DNA from: Streptomyces venezuelae
GTDB taxonomy: Bacteria > Actinomycetota > Actinomycetes > Streptomycetales > Streptomycetaceae
Length of the DNA: 64,000 bases
Direction: 5' to 3'
Assembly (NCBI RefSeq): GCF_008642375.1
Contig: NZ_CP029194.1
Span: 3,906,001-3,970,000 of the forward strand
This document shows positions 19,596 to 27,143 of the stretch, one piece after another (position 1 is the first letter of the stretch; every line of letters begins with the position of its first letter). Below the pieces are notes generated by a model that saw nothing but the letters and a program-made list of their open reading frames with translations, was not told the DNA's origin and made no database searches. The position numbers were made by a program, and so were the translations under genes.

Positions 19596-19596
19596 G
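19570..19596 (-). promoter_or_regulatory. CIRCE element, distal copy (HrcA operator)
   Basis: TTAGCACTC (19570-19578), spacer GCCCTAGGA, then GAGTGCAAG (19588-19596). The left half is perfect; the right half deviates in two bases. It overlaps the groEL2 promoter. Confidence 0.9.
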
Positions 19597-19689
19597 CGAC
19601 TCTCGGGTTTCGGGCACCTCTCCGCCATGCCCGGAACCCGGCCCGGGCCCGCGTCCGAGGCCGTGCCCGCGACCTCGCCCGGGAACACG

Positions 19690-19727
19690 CGAGGGGCCCG
19701 CGTCCCCTCAGGGATGCGGGCCCCTCG
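19690..19727 (-). terminator. Stem-loop terminator of the cold-shock gene
   Basis: 17-base arms at 19690-19706 (CGAGGGGCCCGCGTCCC) and 19711-19727 pair with one G-T type mismatch around a CTCA loop. The hairpin lies 34 bases after the stop of the cold-shock gene. Confidence 0.8.
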
Positions 19728-19760
19728 ACGGCGTTGCGTCGGTGGCCGATCGCGCCGCGC

Positions 19761-19964
19761 TCAGACGGCGAGCTTGACCATGTCCGCCTGCGGACCCTTC
19801 TGGCCCTGCGAAATCTCGAACTCGACCCGCTGCCCCTCTTCGAGGCTGCGGTAGCCATCCATCTGGATCGCGCTGTAGTGGACGAAAACATCCGCACCAC
19901 CGTCGACCGCGATGAAGCCGTAGCCCTTCTCCGCGTTGAACCACTTGACGGTGCCCTGAGCCAT
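19761..19964 (-). CDS. Cold-shock protein, CspA family
   Basis: The 67-residue product is a single cold-shock domain that binds single-stranded RNA/DNA and melts mRNA structure. Both nucleic-acid-binding motifs are intact: RNP1 as KGYGFIAV and RNP2 as VFVHYSAI. The start MAQGTVKWFNAEKGYGF is standard, and GGGGAG lies 6 bases before ATG 19964. It resembles the ScoF-type proteins of Streptomyces. A long leader appears to precede it, as usual for genes of this family. Confidence 0.95.
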   Translation of the reverse strand: MAQGTVKWFNAEKGYGFIAVDGGADVFVHYSAIQMDGYRSLEEGQRVEFEISQGQKGPQADMVKLAV

Positions 19965-20055
19965 GCCTAACTCCCCTATTACTGGCCCTTGCGCGGGACC
20001 CGCACTTCGCGGAACCCGGGTCAGACCCTGCGCCGGAACGCGTCGACCGCCGCTG

Positions 20056-20083
20056 AATGTATCTGCCCAACTGCCCTCTGCAA
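20056..20083 (-). promoter_or_regulatory. Possible promoter of the cold-shock gene
   Basis: On the minus strand TTGCAG (20078-20083) and TACATT (20056-20061) are spaced by 16 bases. Transcription from here would give a leader of roughly 85 bases before ATG 19964. Upstream, 20084-20298 holds only weak open frames; I see no other gene there. Confidence 0.4.
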
Positions 20084-20298
20084 CAGGTCATTCGACCGAG
20101 AATTCTGGGCACGCCGGAAAGGGGAATTAGGGAGAATCCCCGGAGTTCCGGGGCAAGTCGGGCCCGGCAAACCGCGCAGAACGTACACAACGCACACGCA
20201 CTTTGGCTGCTTCCAGACGCGCGGCGGCGCATTCTCATATGCACTCGGCATGAGCAGCGGAGGGGACTTCCCCAACTCTACCCCGCTCAACCATGCAG

Positions 20299-20336
20299 AA
20301 TTGCCCCCTCCGCTTTATGGCGCGGAAGGGGCAATT
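20299..20336 (-). terminator. Stem-loop terminator of the thrC-like/MoaD-like operon
   Basis: 15-base arms AATTGCCCCCTCCGC (20299-20313) and GCGGAAGGGGCAATT (20322-20336) pair with one mismatch around an 8-base loop. The hairpin starts about 30 bases past the MoaD-like stop codon. Confidence 0.78.
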
Positions 20337-20364
20337 CAAGAAAGACGGGACAGCGGAGGAAGCG

Positions 20365-20640
20365 TCAGCCTCCCGCGACCGCCGGGATGATCGAGACGCC
20401 CGCGCCGGCCGGGGTGGCCGTCTCCAGACCCTGCTCGAAGCGCACGTCGTCGTCGTTCACGTAGACGTTGACGAAGCGGCGCAGCTTGCCCTGGTCGTCC
20501 AGGACGCGGGCGGCGATGCCCGTGTGGTTCTTCTCCAGGTCCGCGATGACCTCGGCGAGGGTCGCGCCCTCGGCCTGGACCTCGGACTGCCCGCCGGTGT
20601 AGGTGCGGAGGATGGTGGGGATGCGGACGTTCACGGCCAT
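20365..20640 (-). CDS. MoaD/ThiS-family sulfur-carrier protein
   Basis: This 91-residue ubiquitin-fold protein ends in the diglycine VAGG that is adenylated and turned into a thiocarboxylate by an E1-like enzyme. Family features are VRIPTILRTYTGGQSEVQAEGATLAEVIADLEKNHTGIAARVLDDQGKLRRFVNVYVNDDDVRF and the final IIPAVAGG. It lies 14 bases downstream of the threonine-synthase-like gene and shares its SAM-I-controlled transcript. No molybdopterin or thiamine gene is near. This argues for sulfur delivery to the PLP enzyme next door, as in CysO/CysM. It could also be a general sulfur donor. Confidence 0.9.
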   Translation of the reverse strand: MAVNVRIPTILRTYTGGQSEVQAEGATLAEVIADLEKNHTGIAARVLDDQGKLRRFVNVYVNDDDVRFEQGLETATPAGAGVSIIPAVAGG

Positions 20641-20654
20641 GTCTTCGTAACCTT

Positions 20655-21941
20655 TCAGTGGGCCAGGCCGGCGTCGCGGAACGCGTCCAGGCTCGGGCGG
20701 ATGGTGGCGGTCGCCTGCGAGGTATCGGCCACGGCGTCCAGGGTCTTGAGCCCGTCGCCGGTGTTCAGCACGACGGTGGTGAGGTTCGGGTCGATCAGGC
20801 CCGCCTCGACGAGCTTCTTCGTGACGCCGACGGTCACGCCGCCCGCGGTCTCGGCGAAGATGCCCTCGGTCTGGGCGAGCAGCTTGATCGCGTCCACGAC
20901 CTGCTCGTCATCGACGTCCTCCACGGCGCCGCCCGTCCGGCGGGCGATGTCGAGGACGTACGGGCCGTCGGCCGGGTTGCCGATCGCCAGCGACTTGGCG
21001 ATGGTGTTCGGCTTCTGCGGGCGGACGACGTCGTGGCCGGCCTTGAAGGCGGCCGACACCGGGGAGCAGCCCTCGGCCTGCGCGCCGAAGATCTTGTACG
21101 GCTTGTCCTCGACGAGGCCCAGCTTGATGAGCTCCTGGAGACCCTTGTCGATCTTCGTGAGCTGCGAGCCGGAGGCGATCGGGATGACGAGCTGGTCGGG
21201 GATGACCCAGCCGAGCTGCTCGCAGATCTCGTACGCGAGCGTCTTGGAGCCCTCGCCGTAGTACGGGCGGAGGTTGACGTTCACGAAGCCCCAGCCCTCG
21301 CCGAGCGGGTCGCCGATGAGCTCCGAGCAGAAGCGGTTGACGTCGTCGTAGTTGCCCTCGATGCCGACGAGGTCACCGCCGTAGACGGCGGCCATGACGA
21401 CCTTGCCCTGCTCCAGGTCGTGCGGGATGAAGACGCAGGAGCGGAAGCCGGCGCGGGCGGCGGCGGCGCCCACGGCGCCGGCCAGGTTGCCGGTGGAGGA
21501 GCAGGAGAGGGTGGTGAAACCGAAGGCGCGGGCGGCTTCGAGGGCCTGGGCGACGACCCGGTCCTTGAAGGAGTGGGTCGGGTTGCCGGAGTCGTCCTTG
21601 ACGAAGAGCTTGCCGGGGGCGACGCCGAGCTCGCGGGCGAGGTTGTCGGCCTGGACGAGCTTGGTCCAGCCCGGGTTCAGGTTCGGCTTCTCGGCGACGT
21701 CGGCGGGGACGGGCAGCAGGGGGGCGTAGCGCCAGATGTTGGCGGGGCCGGCCTCGATCTGCTTGCGCAGTGCCTCGGGGTCGCCGGTGGGGAGGTCGTA
21801 CGCGACTTCGAGCGGTCCGAAACAGAGTTCGCAGGCGAAGATCGGGCCGAGTGCGAAGACTTCACCGCATTCGCGACAGGAAAGCCCGGAAGCGGGACCG
21901 AGGTCGACCGAAGTAGCGGGGGTAACCGTCTGTACAGCCAT
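20655..21941 (-). CDS. thrC: Threonine synthase-like PLP enzyme (possible homocysteine synthase)
   Basis: This 428-residue fold-type II PLP enzyme is of the threonine synthase family, which normally converts O-phosphohomoserine to threonine. An N-terminal zinc-ribbon-like segment has C22xxC25 and C37xxC40. The PLP lysine is K126 in NPTHSFKDR. The phosphate-binding loop is CSSTGNLAGAVGAAAARAG, and the PLP-ring serine region ends in VLNTGDGLKT. Start: ATG 21941 (MAVQTVTPAT) is preferred. An in-frame ATG at 21965, within the riboswitch 3' edge, is possible. The SAM-I riboswitch in its leader and the downstream MoaD-like gene make methionine-pathway work more likely than bulk threonine synthesis. 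That alternative is inference. Confidence 0.88.
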   Translation of the reverse strand: MAVQTVTPATSVDLGPASGLSCRECGEVFALGPIFACELCFGPLEVAYDLPTGDPEALRKQIEAGPANIWRYAPLLPVPADVAEKPNLNPGWTKLVQADNLARELGVAPGKLFVKDDSGNPTHSFKDRVVAQALEAARAFGFTTLSCSSTGNLAGAVGAAAARAGFRSCVFIPHDLEQGKVVMAAVYGGDLVGIEGNYDDVNRFCSELIGDPLGEGWGFVNVNLRPYYGEGSKTLAYEICEQLGWVIPDQLVIPIASGSQLTKIDKGLQELIKLGLVEDKPYKIFGAQAEGCSPVSAAFKAGHDVVRPQKPNTIAKSLAIGNPADGPYVLDIARRTGGAVEDVDDEQVVDAIKLLAQTEGIFAETAGGVTVGVTKKLVEAGLIDPNLTTVVLNTGDGLKTLDAVADTSQATATIRPSLDAFRDAGLAH

Positions 21942-21960
21942 GGAGGCGAGGCCCTTTCTC

Positions 21961-22103
21961 CTCATCTTTCCCATGACGAACTTTTCGCCATGAGACGGAT
22001 TTGGCACCTTCCCTAGCCGGGGACCTCGCTGGAGGACGAGACAAACCGACTGGAGGGTTGCCGGGGCTTCAACGGGCCGTTTCCCTCTGCCCCTCTGGAT
22101 GAG
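21961..22103 (-). ncRNA. SAM-I (S-box) riboswitch
   Basis: The minus-strand leader contains the S-box core. The P1 stem has CTCATC (22103-22098) pairing with GATGAG (21966-21961). Next come AGAGGGGCAGAGGGA, GGCCCGTTGAAGCCCCGGC then AACC (kink-turn and pseudoknot side), and the conserved AGGGAAGGTGCCAAATCC with the small P4 hairpin after it. The spacing and invariant blocks match SAM-I. The 3' side of P1 runs into GATGAGGAG just upstream of the thrC-like start. SAM binding could therefore hide the ribosome binding region, i.e. translational control. Expression should rise when SAM is low. Confidence 0.93.
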
Positions 22104-22254
22104 CGGTATTCGATTGTGAAGCGCGGTGGACTTTCGTTCCTGCGCTCCGACGCGGGCGGCACCCCGACGTGCATCGGGCATCCGCGTTGTTCAAGACTGT
22201 AACCGAAGGCCCCTGAGCTTGGACGGGCCGTCCGTACCGCGAGATGGAGATCAC

Positions 22255-23223
22255 GTGCTGGAAGAGGTGGAGCGCTGGCTGGACCGGCGGTCCTGGTCCG
22301 TGGCCGACCGGCCGATGGAGCGGATCCTCGCCGCCAAGCGGAACACGAGGGTCAGCGTGGTGCTTCCCGCGCTGAACGAGGAGGCGACGGTCGGGGACAT
22401 CGTCGCCGTGATCCGCCGCGAGCTGATGAGCGAGGCCGTGCCCCTCGTGGACGAGCTCGTGGTGATCGACTCGGGCTCCACCGACCGTACGGCGGAGGTC
22501 GCGGCGGCGGCCGGAGCGCGGGTGGTCGCGCGGGACGCGATCCTGCCCCGGATACCGGCCGTCCCCGGCAAGGGCGAGGTCCTGTGGCGGTCGCTCATGG
22601 TGACGAGCGGGGACGTCGTGTGCTTCGTGGACGCGGACCTGCGGGACTTCTCCGCGGACTTCGTGACGGGGATCGTGGGCCCGCTGCTCACGGACCCCGA
22701 CATCGACTTCGTCAAGGCGACCTACGACCGTCCCTTCGACACCGGACACGACGAGCCCGCCTCCGGCAAGACGCCTGGCCAGGGCGGTCGCGTCACCGAG
22801 CTGGTGGCGCGCCCGCTGCTCAATCTGCACTGGCCGCAGCTGGCCGGCTTCGTCCAGCCGCTCGGCGGCGAGTACGCGGCACGCCGCTCGCTCCTCGAAC
22901 GCCTCCCCTTCCCGGTCGGATACGGAGTGGAACTGGGGCTGCTCGTCGACGCCCTCCACACGGTGGGCCTGGACGCACTCGCGCAGGTGGACGTGGGCGT
23001 TCGCAAACACCGCCACCAGGACGAGCGGGCGCTGGGCCGGATGGCCGCGGCGATCTACCGGACGGCGCAGCTGCGGCTCTCGCGCGGACACCTGGTGCGG
23101 CCCCGGCTGACGCAGTTCGAGCGGGGCGAGGACGGGTTCACCCCCCGGACCTACGCGGTGGACACGGAGGAGCGGCCGCCGATGGCCGACATCACGGAGT
23201 ACGCGCGCCGCCGCGTGGCGTAA
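22255..23223 (+). CDS. gpgS: Glucosyl-3-phosphoglycerate synthase-type glycosyltransferase
   Basis: This 322-residue GT-A glycosyltransferase starts at GTG 22255, with GGAGA 4 bases before it. It should join glucose from an NDP-glucose to 3-phosphoglycerate, the first step to glucosylglycerate and methylglucose polysaccharides in actinobacteria. Seen are VSVVLPALNEEATVGDIVAVI (nucleotide-binding), DSGSTDRTAEVAAAAGA, the metal-binding DADLRDFSADFV, and the acceptor-side block PLLNLHWPQLAGFVQPLGGEYAARRSLLERLPFPVGYGVELGLL. The final part contains HRHQDERALG. It is transcribed divergently from the riboswitch-led operon. The donor (UDP- or GDP-glucose) is not visible. Confidence 0.85.
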   Translation: MLEEVERWLDRRSWSVADRPMERILAAKRNTRVSVVLPALNEEATVGDIVAVIRRELMSEAVPLVDELVVIDSGSTDRTAEVAAAAGARVVARDAILPRIPAVPGKGEVLWRSLMVTSGDVVCFVDADLRDFSADFVTGIVGPLLTDPDIDFVKATYDRPFDTGHDEPASGKTPGQGGRVTELVARPLLNLHWPQLAGFVQPLGGEYAARRSLLERLPFPVGYGVELGLLVDALHTVGLDALAQVDVGVRKHRHQDERALGRMAAAIYRTAQLRLSRGHLVRPRLTQFERGEDGFTPRTYAVDTEERPPMADITEYARRRVA

Positions 23224-23261
23224 CGCCGCCAGATGATCCGCTTTGCCTACATTGCCCTTTT

Positions 23262-25121
23262 ATGCGCTTCAGACAACATCACCTGGGCAGGGTCCTGGCG
23301 GCCATCGGCCTCACCGCGGGCACGCTCGCGTTCGCGGCGGCCGGTCCGGCCACGGCTGACGTGGTCGAGCCCTTCGGCAAGCGGTACGACGAGTCGCTGT
23401 ACGGCGACTTCACCACGACCGGCAACACGGTCATGGGGTGTCCCACGGAGCTCGCCGACATGGCCGCGCGCTGCGCGACCGCGTCGAAGGGGGAGGGCTC
23501 CGACAACAACAACACGTTCGTGATGCAGAAGATCGACGCCGCCGGCCTGGCGACCGGGGGCGGGGCGCCCGCCTTCGGCTCCAGCACCGGTCACGTGAAG
23601 ATCCCGGCGGGCGCCGAGGTCGCGTACGCCCGGCTGTTCTGGGGCGGCAACGACGGCACGTACAAGGGGCCGAGCGGGGCGCAGCTCCGGCGCTGCGACA
23701 TCTCGGGCTCCGATGTCACGCCCTCGCCCGGCGACCCGGCGACGACCGCCCCGGTGCTCAGGGTCGGGACGGGGGCGGCGAAGCCGGTCACGATCGACAG
23801 CATGGTCGCCGACCCGGCCGACACCGGCGGCCCGCACTACTACACGGGCGAGTCGGACGTGACGGCCGCCTTCGCGGGCGTCTCGGGGACGGACGCGCAG
23901 GTCTCGGTGGGCAACGTCTGGGCGCCGAACGGCAAGGGCTGTGTGGCGGGCTGGTCCCTGACCGTCGTCCACAGGTTCCCCGGCCCGGACCCGGTCCGCG
24001 CCCCGGAGCGGCGGAACGTGTACGTGTACGGCGGCCACGTCCTCCAGCGCTCGACCTCCCCCGCGACCACCGTCACCGTCGACGGCTTCCACCGCGGCCC
24101 CGGCACGGTACGGGCGAGCGTGACGGCGTACGAGGGCGACTGGAACACCCCGGGCGACAAGTTCCTCGTGGACGGCAGGAACGTCACCGAGGCCCGCACC
24201 GGCAACACCGACAACTTCTTCGTCAGCGAGGACGACGGCGCCGTCGCCCCGAAGCTGACCAACAACCTGAGCATCGACGCCAAGGCCTTCGCCCTCCCGG
24301 ACGGCGCCGTCCCGCAGGGCGCGACCTCGGCCGACCTGACCTTCTCCACGAACGGCGACACGTACGTCCCGTCCGGGCTGGCCTTCTCCGTGCCGGTGCC
24401 CGACCTGGAGATCACCAAGACGGCGAGCCCGCGGACGGTGAAGCCGGGCGACACCCTCACGTACACGATCACCGCGAAGAACATCGGCCCGCTCGACTAC
24501 CCGAACGCCAAGTTCGCCGACGACCTGACCGGGAACCTCGACGACGCCGACTACAACGGCGACGCGAAGGCGGACCTCGGCACGGTGTCGTACGAGAAGC
24601 CGAGGATCGGGTACGTGGGGAACATCCCGGCCGGGAAGTCGGCGACCGTCACGTACTCGGTGAAGATCAAGGACCCGGCGACCGGGGACGGCAGGCTCCG
24701 CAACAGCGTCGAGGTCACGTCACCCCGCTCCAACTGCGGCGACGGCAGCGAGGACCCGTCCTGCGCGGTGGCCCCGGTCCTTGACAGGCCGCAGAGCCCG
24801 AGCCCGACTCCGACGACCCCGGCACCCCCGACGCCGACCCCGACGCCGGGCGAGCCGTCGACGAGCCCGACGCAGCCGACTCCGCCGGCCGCATCCGAGG
24901 ACCCGTCCGCCTCGCCCTCCGCCCCCGCCTCCCCCACGGCGAGCGCGCCCGCCCCGACCTCCCCGGCCCCGCCGGCACCGGGCCCGCAGGGCGGCTCCGG
25001 CTCGATGGCCGACACGGGCAGCAGCGGTGAGCGGCTGTGGCTGCTCGGCGCGCTCGGCGTGGCCCTCGCGGCGACGGGCCTGGTGGCGAAGGCGGCGATG
25101 CGCGACCGCCACGAACGCTGA
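23262..25121 (+). CDS. Cell-wall-anchored DUF11-domain surface protein
   Basis: This 619-residue protein has a signal peptide (RVLAAIGLTAGTLAFAAAGPATAD). A beta-rich N-terminal domain follows (about 40-380), with a Cys pair early and SDNNNTFVMQKID, and a DUF11 domain (PDLEITKTASPRTVKPGDTLTYTITAKNIGP). A Pro/Thr/Ser wall-spanning linker of about 75 residues precedes the sorting signal MADTGSSGERLWLLGALGVALAATGLVAKAAMRDRHER. MADTG replaces the LAxTG pentapeptide used by actinobacterial class E sortases. Start ATG 23262 is chosen because it opens the signal peptide; the much longer upstream frame overlaps gpgS. The binding partner is unknown. Confidence 0.85.
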   Translation: MRFRQHHLGRVLAAIGLTAGTLAFAAAGPATADVVEPFGKRYDESLYGDFTTTGNTVMGCPTELADMAARCATASKGEGSDNNNTFVMQKIDAAGLATGGGAPAFGSSTGHVKIPAGAEVAYARLFWGGNDGTYKGPSGAQLRRCDISGSDVTPSPGDPATTAPVLRVGTGAAKPVTIDSMVADPADTGGPHYYTGESDVTAAFAGVSGTDAQVSVGNVWAPNGKGCVAGWSLTVVHRFPGPDPVRAPERRNVYVYGGHVLQRSTSPATTVTVDGFHRGPGTVRASVTAYEGDWNTPGDKFLVDGRNVTEARTGNTDNFFVSEDDGAVAPKLTNNLSIDAKAFALPDGAVPQGATSADLTFSTNGDTYVPSGLAFSVPVPDLEITKTASPRTVKPGDTLTYTITAKNIGPLDYPNAKFADDLTGNLDDADYNGDAKADLGTVSYEKPRIGYVGNIPAGKSATVTYSVKIKDPATGDGRLRNSVEVTSPRSNCGDGSEDPSCAVAPVLDRPQSPSPTPTTPAPPTPTPTPGEPSTSPTQPTPPAASEDPSASPSAPASPTASAPAPTSPAPPAPGPQGGSGSMADTGSSGERLWLLGALGVALAATGLVAKAAMRDRHER

Positions 25122-25200
25122 CCCGCGCCGACCTGACCTGCGCGGGCCTGAACCGCGCGAGCCTGAACCGCGCTGACCTGCACTGACTCTCCGTGGCCGG
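25122..25200. repeat. Degenerate 15-base tandem repeat downstream of the surface-protein gene
   Basis: Between about 25127 and 25187 a motif close to CCTGAACCGCGCGAG recurs three to four times with small changes (CGGGCCTGAACCGCG, GAGCCTGAACCGCG, TGACCTGCACTGAC). It begins right after the stop codon of the surface-protein gene. Confidence 0.55.
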
Positions 25201-25258
25201 ATCGGCCCGTCTCGTATACGTACGTTTGAGCGTTTACGGGACGGGCTAGGTTCGCCCC

Positions 25259-26707
25259 ATGGCTACTGTGCTCGTGGCATCCAATCGGGGACCTGTCTCG
25301 TACAAGCTCGGCGAGGACGGCTCGCTCACGCCCCGCAGGGGCGGAGGAGGCCTGGTCTCAGGCCTCAGCGCCGTCTCGGCGGACGACTCGCAGGAGAGCC
25401 TGTGGGTGTGCGCGGCGCTCGGCGAGGGCGACCGGGAGGCGGTCCGGCGCGGGATCGCCGAGCCGGGTGTACGGATGCTGGACATCCCCCCGGACGTGTA
25501 CGCCGACGCGTACAACGGCATCGCGAACTCGGTCCTGTGGTTCCTCCACCACCACCTGTACGACATCTCGCGCGAGCCGGTCTTCGACGCGGAGTTCCGG
25601 CGCCGCTGGGAGTCGTACCGCGCCTACAACCGCGCCTTCGCCGAGGCCCTGGCGGCGGAGGCGGACCAGGGCGCGGCGGTCCTGGTGCAGGACTACCACC
25701 TGGCGCTGGTCCCCTGGATGCTCCGGGAGCTCCGCCCCGATCTGCGGATCGGGCACTTCACGCACACCCCGTGGGTCTCCCCCGAGTACCTGCGGATGGT
25801 GCCGGACGACATCGTCGAGGAGCTGTTGTGGGGGATGCTCGGCGCCGACGAGCTGGGCTTCCACACCTGGGGATGGGCCTCGCTCTTCATCAGCTGCTGC
25901 TCCCAGCGGGACGACGCGACGGGCATGGCCCAGGGCGTCTGGCCGAGCGGCGACCCCTGGCACGGAGTGGAGTACCGGCGCCACGGTTCGGGGAAGGGCC
26001 GCACCCGGGTCCGGGCGTTCCCGCTGGGAGTGGACGGCGACGAGCTGCGCGCGCTCGCGTACCGGCCCGAGGTGGACGAGCGGGTCGCCCTGCTCCGCGA
26101 GGAGGTCGGCGACCGTCAGACCGTCGTCCGCGTCGACCGCACCGAACTGTCGAAGAACATCCTGCGCGGCCTGCTCGCCTACCGGGAGCTGCTGACCGTC
26201 CACCCCGAGTGGCGCGACCGGGTGGTCCACCTGGCCTCCGCGTACCCGTCACGGCAGGACCTGGAGTCGTACCGGGCGTACACGGCCTCGGTGGTGGAGC
26301 TCGCGGAGGAGATCAACACCGAGTTCGGCACGCCCGGGTGGACGCCGGTCCTGGTCTCGGTGGAGGACGACTTCACCCGCTCCCTGGCGGCCTACCGCAT
26401 CGCCGACGTGGCACTGGTGAACCCGGTGCGCGACGGCATGAACCTGGTCGCGAAGGAGATACCGGTGGTCTCGGAGGCGGGATGCGCACTGGTCCTGTCG
26501 ACGGGCGCGGGCGCCCACCGCGAGCTGGGCAACGACGCCCTCACGGTGAACCCCTTCGACGTGTCGGAGACCGCGGAGGCCCTGCACACGGCCTTGTCGA
26601 TGCCCCCGACCGAACGCGCCGACCGCACAAAGCGCCTCGCGGCAGCGGCAACGGCCCTGCCCCCGCAGCGCTGGTTCCTGGACCAGCTGGAGGCGCTGCG
26701 GCGCTAA
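25259..26707 (+). CDS. otsA: Trehalose-6-phosphate synthase
   Basis: OtsA (GT20) joins UDP- or GDP-glucose to glucose-6-phosphate to give trehalose-6-phosphate in the cytoplasm. The 482-residue protein shows VLVASNRGPVSYK (N-terminal sugar-phosphate loop), WVCAALGEG, the NGIANSVLWFLHHHLYD block, VQDYHLALVPWMLRELRPDLRIGHFTHTPW, and the donor-site residues in VDRTELSKNILRGLLAYRELL. The C-terminal block VALVNPVRDGMNLVAKEIPVVSEAGCALVLST is also present. Length is normal. otsB lies about 4 kb away, on the opposite strand. Its stop overlaps the stop of the convergent HxlR gene by 4 bases. Confidence 0.93.
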   Translation: MATVLVASNRGPVSYKLGEDGSLTPRRGGGGLVSGLSAVSADDSQESLWVCAALGEGDREAVRRGIAEPGVRMLDIPPDVYADAYNGIANSVLWFLHHHLYDISREPVFDAEFRRRWESYRAYNRAFAEALAAEADQGAAVLVQDYHLALVPWMLRELRPDLRIGHFTHTPWVSPEYLRMVPDDIVEELLWGMLGADELGFHTWGWASLFISCCSQRDDATGMAQGVWPSGDPWHGVEYRRHGSGKGRTRVRAFPLGVDGDELRALAYRPEVDERVALLREEVGDRQTVVRVDRTELSKNILRGLLAYRELLTVHPEWRDRVVHLASAYPSRQDLESYRAYTASVVELAEEINTEFGTPGWTPVLVSVEDDFTRSLAAYRIADVALVNPVRDGMNLVAKEIPVVSEAGCALVLSTGAGAHRELGNDALTVNPFDVSETAEALHTALSMPPTERADRTKRLAAAATALPPQRWFLDQLEALRR

Positions 26708-27045
26708 GCGGACCGGCTCCGCTCCCTGCCCCACGCCGCCAGCGGTTCCAGGGCGTCGTTGAGGCGCATGCCGTCCTTCGTCAGGCCGTACTCGACGCGG
26801 GGCGGGACCTCGTCGTACGAGAAGCGCTCGACGATGCCGTCGGCCTCCATCTCCCGCAGATGGGAGGCGAGGACCTTCTCGGTGATGCCCGGGACGATGC
26901 GCCGCAGCTCGCCGAAGCGGCGCCGCGGGTGTTCGTGCAGCGCCCACAGGATGAGCACCTTCCACTTGCCGCCGATCACCTCCATCGCGGCGTCGATGCC
27001 GCAGACGTGTCCGTCCTCGGCTCCGGGCCGGTTCAGCGTCGCCAT
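26704..27045 (-). CDS. HxlR-family transcriptional regulator
   Basis: This 113-residue winged helix-turn-helix protein starts at ATG 27045, with AGGAGGG 8 bases upstream. Family marks are C-GIDAAMEVIGGKWKVLILWALHEHPRRRFGELRRIVPGITEKVLASHLREMEADGIVERF and VEYGLTKDG. The early Cys of HVCGID is the residue used for redox or electrophile sensing in some HxlR/QorR/YodB proteins. It is divergent from an imine-reductase-like gene, with a clear palindrome between them, so it probably represses that gene and itself. Confidence 0.9.
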   Translation of the reverse strand: MATLNRPGAEDGHVCGIDAAMEVIGGKWKVLILWALHEHPRRRFGELRRIVPGITEKVLASHLREMEADGIVERFSYDEVPPRVEYGLTKDGMRLNDALEPLAAWGRERSRSA

Positions 27046-27087
27046 GTGCCCCACCCTCCTGACCTGTTCACTCACCTCAGGGTAACC

Positions 27088-27105
27088 ACCCACTTCCAAG
27101 TGGGT
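27088..27105. promoter_or_regulatory. Candidate HxlR operator
   Basis: ACCCACTT-CC-AAGTGGGT (27088-27105) is a perfect 8+8 inverted repeat in the 98-base divergent region. It is followed by TACTTG, giving the GTACTT motif often seen in HxlR sites. An outer inverted repeat GACCTG (27061) / CAGGTC (27113) brackets it. Confidence 0.6.
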
Positions 27106-27143
27106 ACTTGAGCAGGTCAGAGCCCTGGAGCAGCCTTGTGGTC

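Noticed and set aside
20021..20290. 90-codon minus-strand frame upstream of the cold-shock gene
   Set aside because: No ribosome binding site, no family-like sequence, and it overlaps the expected promoter and leader of the cold-shock gene.
22584..23261. Extension of the surface-protein gene upstream to 22584
   Set aside because: That part overlaps gpgS in another frame and is Arg/Ala/Pro-rich. ATG 23262 begins a proper signal peptide.
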